A stretch of DNA of 64,000 nt from Linyphia triangularis (Eukaryota; Arthropoda; Arachnida; Araneae; Linyphiidae). Each line of letters starts with the position of its first letter. The first letter of the stretch is position 1. The position numbers were made by a program, and so were the translations under genes. The notes beneath the pieces are model-generated. The model was given only the letters and a program-made list of their open reading frames with translations, was not told the origin of the DNA and made no database searches. Location: contig OZ021727.1 of NCBI GenBank assembly GCA_963978545.1, positions 51,162,487-51,226,486 of the forward strand. The letters run 5' to 3'. Below, piece after piece: positions 52,047 to 63,956 of this stretch.

Positions 52047-53613
52047 TTAGTAATTTGTATATCACGAAGCATAATTCAGCAAAGAACTTATTATAAGACA
52101 TGTAGAAAAACCTACTACAAACTATTGCATTTTTAAAAACTTGTTTGCTCATACGTTCGCCATTTAAATAATAGTGATAGTGAGGGGAAATTCATAATGA
52201 TGTACATTTCCTCACGTCTACATATTGACTTGAAATTGCTGCAATTTTTTTCTTTGTCACGTTTTGGAAACTCCTTACATCATCGCGGGTTTGTACGTTT
52301 TTTGTATGTATATTTTTTAATGTTTTAGTTTCGAATACAGAAATTAACGAGGGTAAGAAAAAAGAAAGCCAACTTTCTTGAGTGAGATTTAAAAAAAAAA
52401 AAGTTTATTAAAGGAAAAGTTATGTATAAATTGTCGTAAATTAAAAATGCATAATATTAAAGTTTTAAGTTTCCGAGTCTGTTCGGACTTTAAATATTGA
52501 AACTCAAATGACTCTCAGTCTCTTATGAAAAGATCTGTACTTAAGAGACTTTAAAGATAGGTTTACAGCGCCATAAAATTATTAAGTAATAATAAATTAA
52601 ATTTTGCGACTATATAAAACTAATTATTTTCTTTCATTACTTTATTTCTCTTTTATAGATCACATTGTAAAACATCACCTTTACCACAAACAGTCTGTTT
52701 AAGGGTTGTAAGAGTAATTTGTGGGTTATGCTATTATTTTATAGTGAACGAGACAGTAAACTTTCACTCCGTATCAATTAAACGAGAATTAATGGTGCAA
52801 TGAGTATAATATATAACTAAACATGATAATAACTTACACATTCAAGTCATTTTTATCTTTTCGGTCCAAATACAATGATTTATTGAAATGGATTTTCGCT
52901 CCATCATAGTCTTAAAAGATTACTTTGATATTTAGTATGTAACGATAAAATTTATTGTGAACTATGTCAATTTGAAAATGATGAAAGTAAAAGTCAAATT
53001 AGTAGTTTATTATGATATCGGATAACAAAATTTCAGTTTCGGTGACATCATAAAACTTAAATTCAAACAACTTAAAGTAAAATTTTTTAAGTTAAATCAT
53101 TATTTTTAAATGATTAAGATTCAAATTTTGTAAAAAACATATATCTATACAAAAGATGGTATAACTTTAAATTATTTTAGAATTTACCTGTATATTTTAA
53201 CCCTCCTAAAACATTTATGATCCCCTTTACTCAAAGACATGTTAATTAGGCTATAACTAATTTCAAAATAGTATTTTATCAATTGATATTAAATATTGCA
53301 GAAAATGCTATAACTAGTCTGAAAAGAAGTTTTTTATGAACGAAAACAATGCATGCTCAAATTAGTGAAGTATAAGAAAATTTAAGAATTTTTTTTAATA
53401 AATTTTCGAATTTTGTGACCTAAAATAAATATTGCAATCCAAATCAACATTGTAAATTCATAATGTTAATAAAATTAAAAAAATGTGAGAGGATCTACAC
53501 TACCTAAGAATAGTGGGATAATTTTCAATTGAAATGACTAAAAGTTTATGTAAAGCTAAGCTTAATGATACGATAATAATTGAGTGCACAGTCGATAATA
53601 TGAAATTTTTGTC

Positions 53614-53673
53614 TGAAATATAAAATTTGGTTTTGAAATATGAAATTTGGTTTTAAAATATGAAATTTGAATT
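53614..53673. repeat. 20-bp minisatellite, 3 units
   Basis: The unit 'tgaaatatgaaatttggttt' repeats with an exact 20-base period at 53,614, 53,634 and 53,654, with one to a few substitutions per unit. Confidence 0.8.
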
Positions 53674-53977
53674 CGAAGGAATCTAATCTACTAAAATTCT
53701 TCTGATACCTTTGTTGGTGGTGCGAGAAGTAATCATGAACTCTGAACTTGTAACTCATAAATAATATTTACGTATTTGTTCTGTCCACAACAAATTTTCT
53801 TTTATCAAAGATTTGTTATTGGTGCAATTCGGTAATCCTTCCTAAACCTCTTTATAATCTTAGCAAAATAGCTGAAGTGGACACTCAATATGTATAACTG
53901 ACAGCAGAAGAAACAGGAAATCTTGTCCTTTATATTGTCCAGACATTTTAGGGAGGTTAGAAGTTGAAGGAGATGGG

Positions 53978-54158
53978 TTGGTTGGTTGTATTCAGATTAT
54001 CTGGCGCCGTCAGCAACACGAGGGCTATAATGCGCCAAAACATTTCGTCATTTAACAAACCAACATACATTTACAAACACCCATGCCTACACGGGACTCG
54101 AACCCGCAACCTCGCGGTCTAGAAGCCAGCACGCTAACCACTATACCGTTTGGTCGGC
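53978..54158 (-). mobile_element. tRNA-derived SINE family 2, complete, with 14-bp TSD
   Basis: It is flanked by perfect 14-bp duplications TTGAAGGAGATGGG (53,964-53,977 and 54,159-54,172). On the minus strand it opens with a tRNA-like head: GCCGACCAAACGG, an A box in TATAGTGGTTAGC, a B box GGGTTCGAGTCCC, and acceptor-like GTGTAGGC. A unique body of about 90 bases (containing ttttggcgcattatagccc) and a short (ACCA)n tail follow. The 5' acceptor strand does not pair fully with the 3' strand, so it is not a working tRNA. The intact TSD suggests a fairly recent insertion. Confidence 0.9.
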
Positions 54159-55863
54159 TTGAAGGAGATGGGAAAAAGAGGTAGGGGAGCGAAGGAACAT
54201 CAACTCTATCACTAAAGATATGATGAGGGTTGATGCACCCAATAAAACATTTATATTGGCCAAATTTACAAAGATTCGATAAAACCTTACCCTATCAGGA
54301 CGCCCAGCTTTATTTCGGTTTTCGGGCAGAATTTTTTTTCGAAAAATGACCCTCTTCTCTCAACTTTTTAAGAATATTGACGTCTTGAAGACCTATTTCA
54401 ATATTATAGCATCATGAATTGCAATAAATATTTAGAAAAAATCTTCACTTTTGTATTGTGAGCTAAAATCTAAAAATGCTTTTAAATTTTTAATAATTTC
54501 CAAGTTTTGGGTGATTTGAGAGCTATGTAATTTGAAGCTATTTCAGAAGTCATAGACTCCGACATAATTACTTTCAAGGGGGTGCAGATAAGAGCGTGCA
54601 AGGGGATTAGTTGTTTGTATTAAATTTCTTATCCATTGACTAGTTTAAAACCACTTCTATTTTTAGTGAATCACTCTACTTTTCTCCACATTATTTTTAA
54701 TTTTAAAAATCCAGGGGGAAGGTGGCGAGTGTATCTCTTGCACCTCTCTGTGTGTGACGGCATCCATGTCAATAATTGTTTTTTGCACTTCTATAAAAAT
54801 AGTAATTTATTGAGCTATTGATTTACAAACATTTGGCTATTCACTATAGGCTGTTAATATCTGCATATCTTCACAAAATAGTTTTTCTAAAATGCCTATA
54901 AAAACGGTTATGCTTTAAATGGTTTTATGATTATCACTAATCTATAAAATACCCATAGTGCATATTATCTTTAATGAAAACCTTTTCTGTACAAAAAAGA
55001 AATTAATTAAGCTTTTAAGTAAAAAAAAAGCTTTAACTACGAACCAATCAAATAGTAAGGTTCAATAGAAATAACCTTAGCCTTTTTTCATGACCTTAAG
55101 GACCTTTGCCCTTAAAACTGTATGACTACAAATTTCTTATGTAAATGTAATAGGATACCTGCATTAGATTGTGGATTTTTCGAAAATTCAGCTTTTAACG
55201 AATTTGAAGTAAATTATGGCGGTTTATTTATTAGTTCTCTTTCGCTATAAATAAATACAATAAAATTATACCGTTTGCAAGAGCTCAGAAAACAATAAAT
55301 TAGAAAAATATCATATTAAATAAAAAGAAAGTTATGATAGTGATTATGCAATATGCATCTTACATTGAAACCTCAAAACATTTTACGGCACTGATTACAT
55401 AATGCAAAAAACTTAATGTTTAGTGTCTCATCGTAGCTGATGTAATGAATTAGGAAATGAAAACGGCTTTTCTTCGTACAAAAAACAAGAATAATATTCA
55501 TAACTTCACTTTTCTTGTTAAGCAAGAATGTATTAAACTATTTAGTACAATCATTAAACAATGATTTTAGAAAAATTCAGTATTTTGAAAACATAAAAAT
55601 ACATGACAAAATGCCGATCATCTTGAAATGTAAGAATAAATAATTATTGCAATGCATGAAGAACACAATTCCCTTTTAGCGTGAATTTAACATTGTAAAT
55701 TTTAACTAATTAAAGTTAATAATTAGTATATATATTTAAAATATACAAAATATATAATGTCTGATTTTTTATTTAAAAGGGATACATATAAGTATTATAT
55801 ATTTTTTTCTAAATATCCCTTAATGTGACAGTATAAGAATTTTTTTTGTAGCAATATAGTACT

Positions 55864-55903
55864 AAGAAATGCAATCGAGACACTTGTCTCGATTGCATTT
55901 CTT
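55864..55903. repeat. Perfect 19-bp hairpin
   Basis: 'aagaaatgcaatcgagaca' is followed after only two bases by its exact reverse complement. It is shorter than a typical animal pre-miRNA stem. It could be a cruciform, a remnant of a foldback element or a short RNA hairpin. Confidence 0.92.
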
Positions 55904-58900
55904 GTCACAATAGTCTAGAATGTTTGGTGATTGTCAGATAGTTTCAGACGAAGAATACTTCAATAAATCATTGGTAGAATTAGATTTGACAGCTTATATT
56001 TAAGATATTGATAGAATTGATTGGATGTAAAGCTTGCTTTTCTTTATTGTATAATAGAACTGAGTAAATAATTGGATTTCATGTAAAATAAATTAGTTAA
56101 TGATGTTTTAAAAATTTAATCTCTTGCTACTTATGGAACAAGTTAGCAATAAAAGTTTTCAAGAGAGAGAGTGAAAAAAAAAAGTTAAGACTGGTTTCAT
56201 TCAAAATTAGGTAATTTAACGCAAGATTTCACAGTCTTCAAATTACTTCTAAGCAAATAATGTTTATTTTCTACCAGTCAATGACCCTATCTTTTAAATT
56301 CTTTTTTAAAGTAGTCTGATTTGAAAATCGTGTTGTTGACTTAAAAAAATCTTTGATTAACATTATAAAAAATAGTCAGTTCTTTGATTCGTATAATAAA
56401 AAATGTTGATAACTCATGCCACTCCGTCAATGCAAATAGCTTTAGATTCTTTTTTAAAAATTACTCAAATCACGTTTTGAATATGTAAATATCTGTTAGC
56501 TTTAGAAAAAAAAAAAAAAAAAAATACTAAGTGAATAAATATTTGAAACTCTCCTCTTTCAACTTTTACTGAGATTTCTTTTTTACTTTTTTCATCGATA
56601 TAATATTATGTTTTACTATTAAAAAGTGCAAAAATTCTTGCCAAAGTCATTTGAATAGAATGGAGTCAACTCTGTATGTGCGGTGCATACTGTCTATGTG
56701 ACATATATTTTAAATATTAATAATATTGATTTCAGAAATATTTATCTTATATTTCTTTTATTTTTTAAAGTTTTGGCATTATGTTATTTTTAAAATTTCG
56801 AAACAATACTACATTTTAGTCTCAAAGTTTATAAATATACATTATGCAAAGTATATTTTCGAAGTCTTCTACATATTTATTTGATTTTCAGTTGTGTATG
56901 TATGGTTATATACGTCTACTAAAAACATTTTGCAATGCAATTTATTATGTAACAATTCTGTGTATAACTATTCTAAAAAGTGAAAAAGCTGTCACTGATT
57001 ATTCCAAAAAGTATTTGTGATCAAGCAGTAAATTAATAACTAATGTAATCTAAAAGTATAGTTTAAATATAATTTTTTTTTTTAATTTTCTTCAGTTAAT
57101 AAGCAGTTGACTTATGTTTTAGTATATTTTTAAATGACAAACTCTTTATTGAATATTTAAAAGGATTGCAGCAAGTTCATTAGCATATAAATAAAGTTTT
57201 TTGTTTATTAAAAATCTAAATGTCCTTTAATCGTTGATATAAGCAGGTTCCGGTAAAGGAATACTTGTCTTTGTTTATTAAAAAAACAATTCTCAAGTTG
57301 TTAACAATGAAAAATTTACTAGTTTTAAATTAGAATATCTAGTAAATAAATTAAATTAAGTATTAAGTACAAGTGCAAGATAAAAATAGACACAGAACAA
57401 AAGCCCTCTATTGTAACTGACGTTGAGAGCCAGCTTAAATATTTGAAGTTTAAGAAAGGTATTAAAAAGAAGTCAAAGTAGTACAAAAGTGAAAACATAT
57501 TTTATCAAACTAATATGACAAATTTAATTATGGAGGGAGTGAATTACCGGAAAAGTGACAACATTAAAAAAAAATTATTTCTTAGAAAATAGTTAGGCAT
57601 TTTTTAATACTATGCTAATAACTTAAAAATGGTCTTAATCCTTAAGAGGGCAAGTGATGATATCACCTGATTTAAATGTGAAAAGTTTTTGTCTAAGAGA
57701 GGGGCACTTTCCCAACGTGCCAATTCTTTAAGACAAAATCTCTTTTGAAAGTGTGTTTTGAAGAATAATTATAATTTTTCAGAAATACGTTATTAGTACT
57801 CTAATATAATTATTCGACACACTTTCTTAAATGCTCTAAAATAATATTTTTTAATATATATGCCTTATTGGCTGAACTCCAATTTTGGTAAAAATTTGAA
57901 GGGATAAAACCCAGTTCTTGAAGATAGAAAAGCATATATTTAGTAAATCTTACGTGATGAAAGGATTTTTCTAAATTAAAAATTATTTCGCAGCCTCGTG
58001 CCGTTCAAAAATAATCTATATTTTGTTGTTGATAGAGTTCAGAGTTTCATAGATATTTTTCAATATGGTATATAGGGAAGGGAAATATTTTAACTTTGGT
58101 ACCATTTGTACAGTAGGAATTTTTCTTCATTGATACTATCATTAGATTGGAAAATGGATGGCTTATAAAATAGCATATCCTTCCAACATCGGTCAATAGG
58201 TTTCCCTGCATCTCTGATCATACGTACTTTGGTGCACACTGAATTAGGGTTTGTTTCCAGTAAAGTAAAAACTGTTTTTAAAACTTAATTTTTCCAATAT
58301 TATATTTTTCGAGGAAACTGAGGCATCATTTAATTTAATAAACAATTCTAAGTAAAAATGATGAGAGACGGACTTTTTGAAATTTTAAGGGTAGATTGCA
58401 TATCTCTTTAAATTTTATATTCTTGACTAGTTATATTTGCATTTTATTTGAAGGTGACTTTTGAAATTAACTCTATTAGGATTCGGGGTTTAGCATGAAC
58501 CATTTATTAAAAGTACATAAAACTTAAATTAAAACAAGGATATTCTAAACCTATCATTACTTTTTGCTATCTGCATTTTGTAGTCATAATCTTTCTTACT
58601 AATTGGCATATTTTATCAACTTTTCGCTATGATCTTTAATAGTAATATAAATCTCAATAGAATTAATAGAACTATACATAAATGTATAGTATGAGTTAAA
58701 CCTAGAAAACATTAAAGACAACTTTAAATCTTAAAAATATGAAATCCATGAAAGTAGGCAACAATATTACACTATATCCTGCTGAAAAGTATTCATTTAT
58801 TAATCACCTGATGCTTATTTAGTTCTTTTACAAAATGAAACTTCGGCGACATCAGAGTTTAAGCAAAATATGGAATTTGAAATAATATTCAGTAAAACGA

Positions 58901-59339
58901 ATTAATGATATTGTTTATGCAGAATTTGCAGGCAGAAAGAATAAAATTATATTTTAAGAAACATTGGAATGATAAAAAATGAAATAAAGTGAAATTTATG
59001 CGAAGAAATGCATATTCTAAGGTATTTTCTTTAACTTAAAAGATAATTTTGTTATCTTATAATAATGAAATTGAAATTAAATTTCTAGTTAAAAAATATA
59101 ATTTGAGAATTTTTTTAATTATATATTGTATGGAATTTCTGTACTTTTTTCTTAAATATGAAGGATGAAATTTAAAGTATTCAGTTTTATTTAAGATGTT
59201 ATGTTATTAACACTATTAACACGTCAGTTAACTAAAATGGATTAAATTTTGCAATTATTATTATTATTTTTTTTATTTTTATTTTTTTTTGCATTTTATA
59301 ACTTTAATACTGCTACATATGAATTTGAATTTAAGTATG

Positions 59340-59341
<2 letters not shown>

Positions 59342-59373
<32 letters not shown>
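59342..59373. repeat. (AT)n microsatellite
   Basis: About 16 uninterrupted dinucleotide units. Confidence 0.95.
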
Positions 59374-59376
<3 letters not shown>

Positions 59377-60229
59377 TTTTTTTGTTTGTTAAAGATACCT
59401 TCTTCTCCGTTGAAAGTTTCCCCATAGTATAGGTGCAATTAATCCAAAATAGCTTAATTTGAAATGAGATATTTTGATTTCTCCTTAGGAGGAAGCATTT
59501 TAATAATAATTGTCGACCGCTGTTTAACGTTACATTCTAACTAAGAGTACTTCAAGTAAAAAAATTATAAACTAAATTTTTTAAAATTTACCCAACGCTC
59601 CGATATTACATTTTTCGTTGAGGCTTGAATAATTAGTTCACTAAATATAAAATAAAAGTGTAGCTTATATTGATGAATTCATTTACATTTTTTACATTAG
59701 AGTAATATTGTCTAGAGCAAATACTCACGAAAGCTTTTCTTAAACCGTAGCCTTTTATGATAAGCTCGATATTAAGGTGTAGGTACACACTCCGAATATC
59801 GTCAAAACAGGACAAAAAGTTATTTTAGTTTTTTTTTTTTTGCTTTAAAGTAATCCCTAAGTGGATTATTATCTTACCTGAAAGAGAGTGAGAAATTTTA
59901 TTAGTTTGAAGGGGGAAGAATTGATGTACTATTTTGTTAGGAAAATTAGTTTAATAACTTTAAACTCCTTTTCTGTAGAATCGTGTTTTTGGTACGTGAC
60001 ACTTTCTTTGAACGGTTATAACTGAAGTTCGATATAATCTTTCTGAAAAAATATTTGAGAATTGAAATCTTGTATTAACAATTGGATGTTTCGACCCTCA
60101 GTCAAATTGTTTTGTAAAGAAAATACATTTTGACAGCATTAAAAAAAAAAAAAAATATATAGAAAAAATTGCAATTTTTTCAACTTTCAAAATTAAAAAA
60201 ATTATGTTAAAAACTATGGACTATAAATA

Positions 60230-60337
<108 letters not shown>

Positions 60338-60403
60338 TATCACTTTAAAGATTATCCTGTCGACTTATGTAATGAATTAATCCATTTTAATTAAGGTTAT
60401 TGC

Positions 60404-60828
60404 AGCGTGGTCGTGGAACAATAGTGAAGAGTCCATTTTTAACAATAAAACTCATTTATTAAGATATAAACCGAATGAACCGGAGAGAGAGAGCGTTAAA
60501 GTTACGTCTTTACAACATATTGACAGGGAATAGAATCATACGTAATAATGTCGAACAGAGAACAGCGTCGTTAAAATCGTGGGAACTGCTGATTCAGCAA
60601 ATGTAATTTATAAACATTGTAGTGAGAAGGCAAGTATGTTGGCGCCAGAACGGAATACTAATTATGGGATACAAAACAAGAATGCTGACTCACCAAAGAT
60701 CTCACACATTAAATTGGCGTGGGAAGTTATCCTAAATAAGTTGTTGAATGAATTGATTAAAGAGGGTTTCGTGCTTTGGAAAGAGGAATTAATTTAACTG
60801 TCGGTTCTAAAAAAGGATTTCTATTACA
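60404..60828 (-). mobile_element. Gypsy-like LTR (3' LTR), about 425 bp
   Basis: On the minus strand a polypurine tract (tctggggggata, from 60,840) is followed at once by TGTAATAGAAATCC. About 425 bases later the segment ends ...CCACGACCACGCTGCA, giving TG...CA boundaries. Near its end an AATAAA lies about 55 bases before the terminus, as expected for R. A TATAAA-like box occurs in the middle. No matching 5' LTR is in the window and the TSD cannot be checked. An apparent 72-codon ORF on the plus strand across it is not a known domain. Confidence 0.6.
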
Positions 60829-61115
60829 TATCCCCCCAGACAAAAATGCTCCCAGGGTCAAAAAAGTGTCAGCAGAAGTATTTTAAAAACAATTCTAAGA
60901 GGTATAGTTAAAAAAATTAAATTTTTGAAACTAGCTTTAGGTCAAACAGCATGATGGCCGATCAAACAGCCTGACAAAAAGTAGAGAAAATCTGATAAGT
61001 CTTAAAGTGGCTCTTTTAAAGTTGCTTTCTGTTAGACGACTTAGTAATGTAGAAATAACATAAGATATTTCAAAGAAAAAGTGCATAATAGAAGATTATA
61101 CTACAATGTAAATAC
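60829..61115 (-). mobile_element. Gypsy-like 3' internal segment, copy 2
   Basis: It carries the polypurine tract next to the LTR and about 270 bases shared with 22,076-22,350. Homology ends abruptly at about 61,115, so the element is 5'-truncated. It lies antisense in the intron, about 260 bases from exon 2. Confidence 0.6.
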
Positions 61116-61373
61116 ATCTTTTAATCTTTTCTTTAAGGAAAATCATAACATATCCCAAGCATTATACGTTTTTGAGATTCTCTTATCCGTGATTTTCATT
61201 CTATTGACTATAAGGGAACGGAACATTAATAAACTAAATGTTCTAAGAATTGAAACTAAATGAATTTGAAAAATATTGGTAGAATAACATTTAAAAGTAA
61301 AAAAGTAAACAAAGATAATTTTATAACTTAAAATGAAACCCTAAATAAAGCGTTTTGTTTAATGTATTTCTAG

Positions 61374-61441
61374 GTGTCGTCGCATGGACTCTCAGCAGTG
61401 ACACTGTTCATAAAAGATCGCAATCAAGTTCTCAATATCAC
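61374..61441 (+). CDS. Second coding exon of the plus-strand gene
   Basis: The acceptor is tgtatttctag|G and the donor CAC|GTAAGT. The 68-nt exon completes the split Gly codon of exon 1 and then gives VVAWTLSSDTVHKRSQSSSQ and YH, ending in phase 0. The first five residues extend the hydrophobic segment of exon 1. The rest is a polar, serine-rich stalk with a dibasic KR. The exact phase fit, plus continuation of a transmembrane segment across the join, is the main argument that both exons belong to one gene. No further exon was recognised before the end of the window. Confidence 0.58.
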
Positions 61442-62238
61442 GTAAGTAAAAATAATTATATTTCAGAAAATTAACAGGAAAATGTTCGCATATCACTACA
61501 ATTTAAATTTATTTTATTTCTTTTTTATGTGATTGGGGATAAACTTTTGAGGACAAAGATATTTTATTTTTTCTTTTCTTATTAAGAGTAGTTTAAAATA
61601 GAACAGCGAATATAGTATAAAAGGATGGTGCGCCTTTTGGTTTCATGTATTTGACAACATTTTCTACCAACGTTAATTCTGTTCTGTTTGAGCACAATTG
61701 TGAGAACCTTAGAGATATAACAATAAAAAATCTCTTTCAAAATCGATACAGCACAATTTTGTAGTTTCAAATCTTTGAATGAAGGATTTGTGACTTTAGA
61801 TGATTATCATCGTACAATCATGTTTAACAATATCAGAATTACTATAATTTGAAAATGTTTATAAAGACTTTGTTGTAACTTATCAAAACGGGTATCGTTG
61901 CAATAATATATACAATTCCATTTTAATATATATTCAAAACTCCATAATCCATTAAGAGTATTAAGAAGGTACTTTTTTTCATCAAAGTTAAAGTATCTCC
62001 TTTCCTTGAATACATGCATGTATGTGTTTTATTACCATTTGAAAATGAGCTTGAACAAATTGACATATTTGAATCTGCGTCTTCAAAATACTTGTATAAT
62101 TGTTGTAGGATACAATACATTGAATTGAAATAAATTGAATTTGATACAATTAATAAAAAAATTTACATAAATTATTGCAAATAAAATTTTTCGTAGTTGT
62201 CTTTTTTGTGTCATGTGTAAAATTATACGGTATATTAA
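61442..62238 (+). other. Second intron, start
   Basis: AT-rich intronic sequence with no repeat or exon recognised. Confidence 0.45.
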
Positions 62239-62975
62239 AAGGACTTGGTACCCCATGTTTTCACAAAGAATTACAAAAATATCAATTTTCAATTTTTTGC
62301 GTGTTTGTAAACTTTAAAACCTTCTCCTTATAAGCCTGGTAAGCTTTTGGGACGATCCGATAACTGAAAGTTCTTAGAAATCATATTTTTGTGGAGAATT
62401 TAGCATAGTTGCAATAGCTTCTTCGAAGTTTTGAACTAATTTTTCTCAGTTCGCATTTTTTGGAATTCCCACCTTACTCAAAATGCTAAAACTCCCCCAA
62501 ATATATATGAAATAACTTGAAATTTTGTGTGTATCATTTTAAAGATCTATTTGACAAAAATAGGCATGCATTTTTAAATAAAATATAAACTTTTTTTTTT
62601 AGAAATTTAAATGGTGAAAAATGTCAATTTTTTACCATTTTTTAACTTGTAGCTATAATTTTCACTGTTTTTCTCCAAAACTATTTTACTTATTAAAAAT
62701 CTGTTGACTAAAAGTTTAAAGTACATTACTAGGAAAGAAATTTTCCAAAAAATTAAAAAAAAATATTGAAAAATGAAAAAAAAAAAAAAGATAATATTTG
62801 AAATTTTATGATTTTTTTTTTTTTTTTAATTAGTTTTGAAAATTTAGAACACTATGTGAGCATTTTTTTAATAAAATTAATTTATTATCTAGTAATACTT
62901 CCAAATGTGTAAAAATTATAATTATAAATTCTTAAATTAAAAAAAACAACATTATTTTAAGGGTACCAAGTTCCC
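62239..62975. mobile_element. TTAA-flanked, piggyBac-like short element (candidate)
   Basis: TTAA lies at 62,235-62,238 and 62,976-62,979. Just inside are inverted ends AAGGACTTGGTACCC (left) and GGGAACTTGGTACCC (right), 12 of 15 matching. The interior is AT-rich and non-coding. TTAA targets are typical of piggyBac elements, although the usual CCC terminus is not present. It is supported only by its termini, so it could be coincidence. Confidence 0.45.
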
Positions 62976-63378
62976 TTAAGTTTCACCCCAAAAGAAATTG
63001 TTAAAATAAAAAACAATATAAGCGCAATATTTCTCCACAAATGTTTTCGCTGAAAGAAATACGCTTGAATGCTTTTTAAGTTTATTATTCAAAATCTACC
63101 ATGAAAAGGGTTCAATCCTATCAATTATTCTTTTTTTTTAAAACGTTGAACAAATCGACTGACATTCAAATCGCTTCCTAGCCCCCACTTTCCTTCAGCC
63201 GACATCCCTGTAATGCCTGTTCTACATCTTCCTTCCGCTTATTTACCTCTAGTATAAGCATGTCTTCGGGGCATTACCAGAAGGCATTACTGTTTAGCAT
63301 ACGCTTTATGACTATCGTCAAACTTGAAATCCGTTTTTGTTACGAATATAGCTCTACCTTGACACAAGTCCAGCTTTT

Positions 63379-63545
63379 GCCCCAAAATTGTTAAAATAAG
63401 TCGAATCAATTGTTGGAAAGATCTTTTCAAAGTGTTTAAGCCCGGAAAATCTAAAGTTAGAATTTTTGGTACTTTTCCGGCAAAGGAAGCCGTTGGTACT
63501 TCTAAGTACAGTACTGATTCTGTGCCAAGGGTTGTTATTTATATA
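63379..63545 (-). promoter_or_regulatory. TATA/Inr promoter and LTR-PBS-like junction, minus strand
   Basis: The minus strand reads TATATAAAT from 63,545 and an initiator TCAGTA with A+1 at 63,515, exactly 30 bases on. About 125 bases further, 'TTTTAACA|ATTTTGGGGC' resembles an LTR end followed by a primer-binding-like stretch. Further downstream a short coding-like frame starts MLILEVNKRKEDVEQALQGC near 63,260. Together these suggest the 5' LTR and leader of a retroelement, possibly BEL/Pao or gypsy. A host promoter is the alternative. Confidence 0.35.
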
Positions 63546-63613
63546 AAACAGTGCCAAATTATGGCAACCATATGCAGTTTACTTGTAATTGAAAAATGGC
63601 GGCTGCTGCCATT

Positions 63614-63956
63614 TGTTAACGCGCGTCAATGAACTGTACTTAACTGTCAGTAAAATGTAACCTTTTAACTGTCACCGTCATTGATTGTAGAGACGCCCCT
63701 TTTTTTATAAATAGTCAATTCATAGAATTGCGGAGTTCCTCCTTTTTTATTGCAGGTCTTTTATATCGATGTTTTTATAACTGTAATAAAGGTTTTAAGC
63801 TAGATTGTTTGAGCTAATTTAAATACAGTCCACTTCGAAGAAAAGTCAATATTCCAGCTACAACAAAAAAGGGGCGTCTCTACAATCAATGACGGTGACA
63901 GTTAAAAGGTTACATTTTACTGACAGTTAAGTACAGTTCATTGACGCGCGTTAACA
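63614..63956. mobile_element. Foldback/MITE with perfect 92-bp terminal inverted repeats
   Basis: The arms 63,614-63,705 and 63,865-63,956 are exact reverse complements over all 92 bases, starting TGTTAACGCGCGTCAATGAA. The spacer is 159 bases of AT-rich non-coding sequence. A 5-bp duplication CCATT flanks the element on both sides (63,609-63,613 and 63,957-63,961). A TTAA inside the termini leaves an alternative boundary. Zero mismatches imply a very recent insertion or arm conversion. It sits just upstream of the minus-strand TATA/Inr promoter. Confidence 0.9.

Noticed and set aside
54085..54158. A functional tRNA gene
   Set aside because: The acceptor strands do not pair fully. The segment is the head of a SINE bounded by 14-bp duplications.
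60579..60797. 72-codon plus-strand ORF
   Set aside because: It runs antisense through an LTR and shows no known domain.
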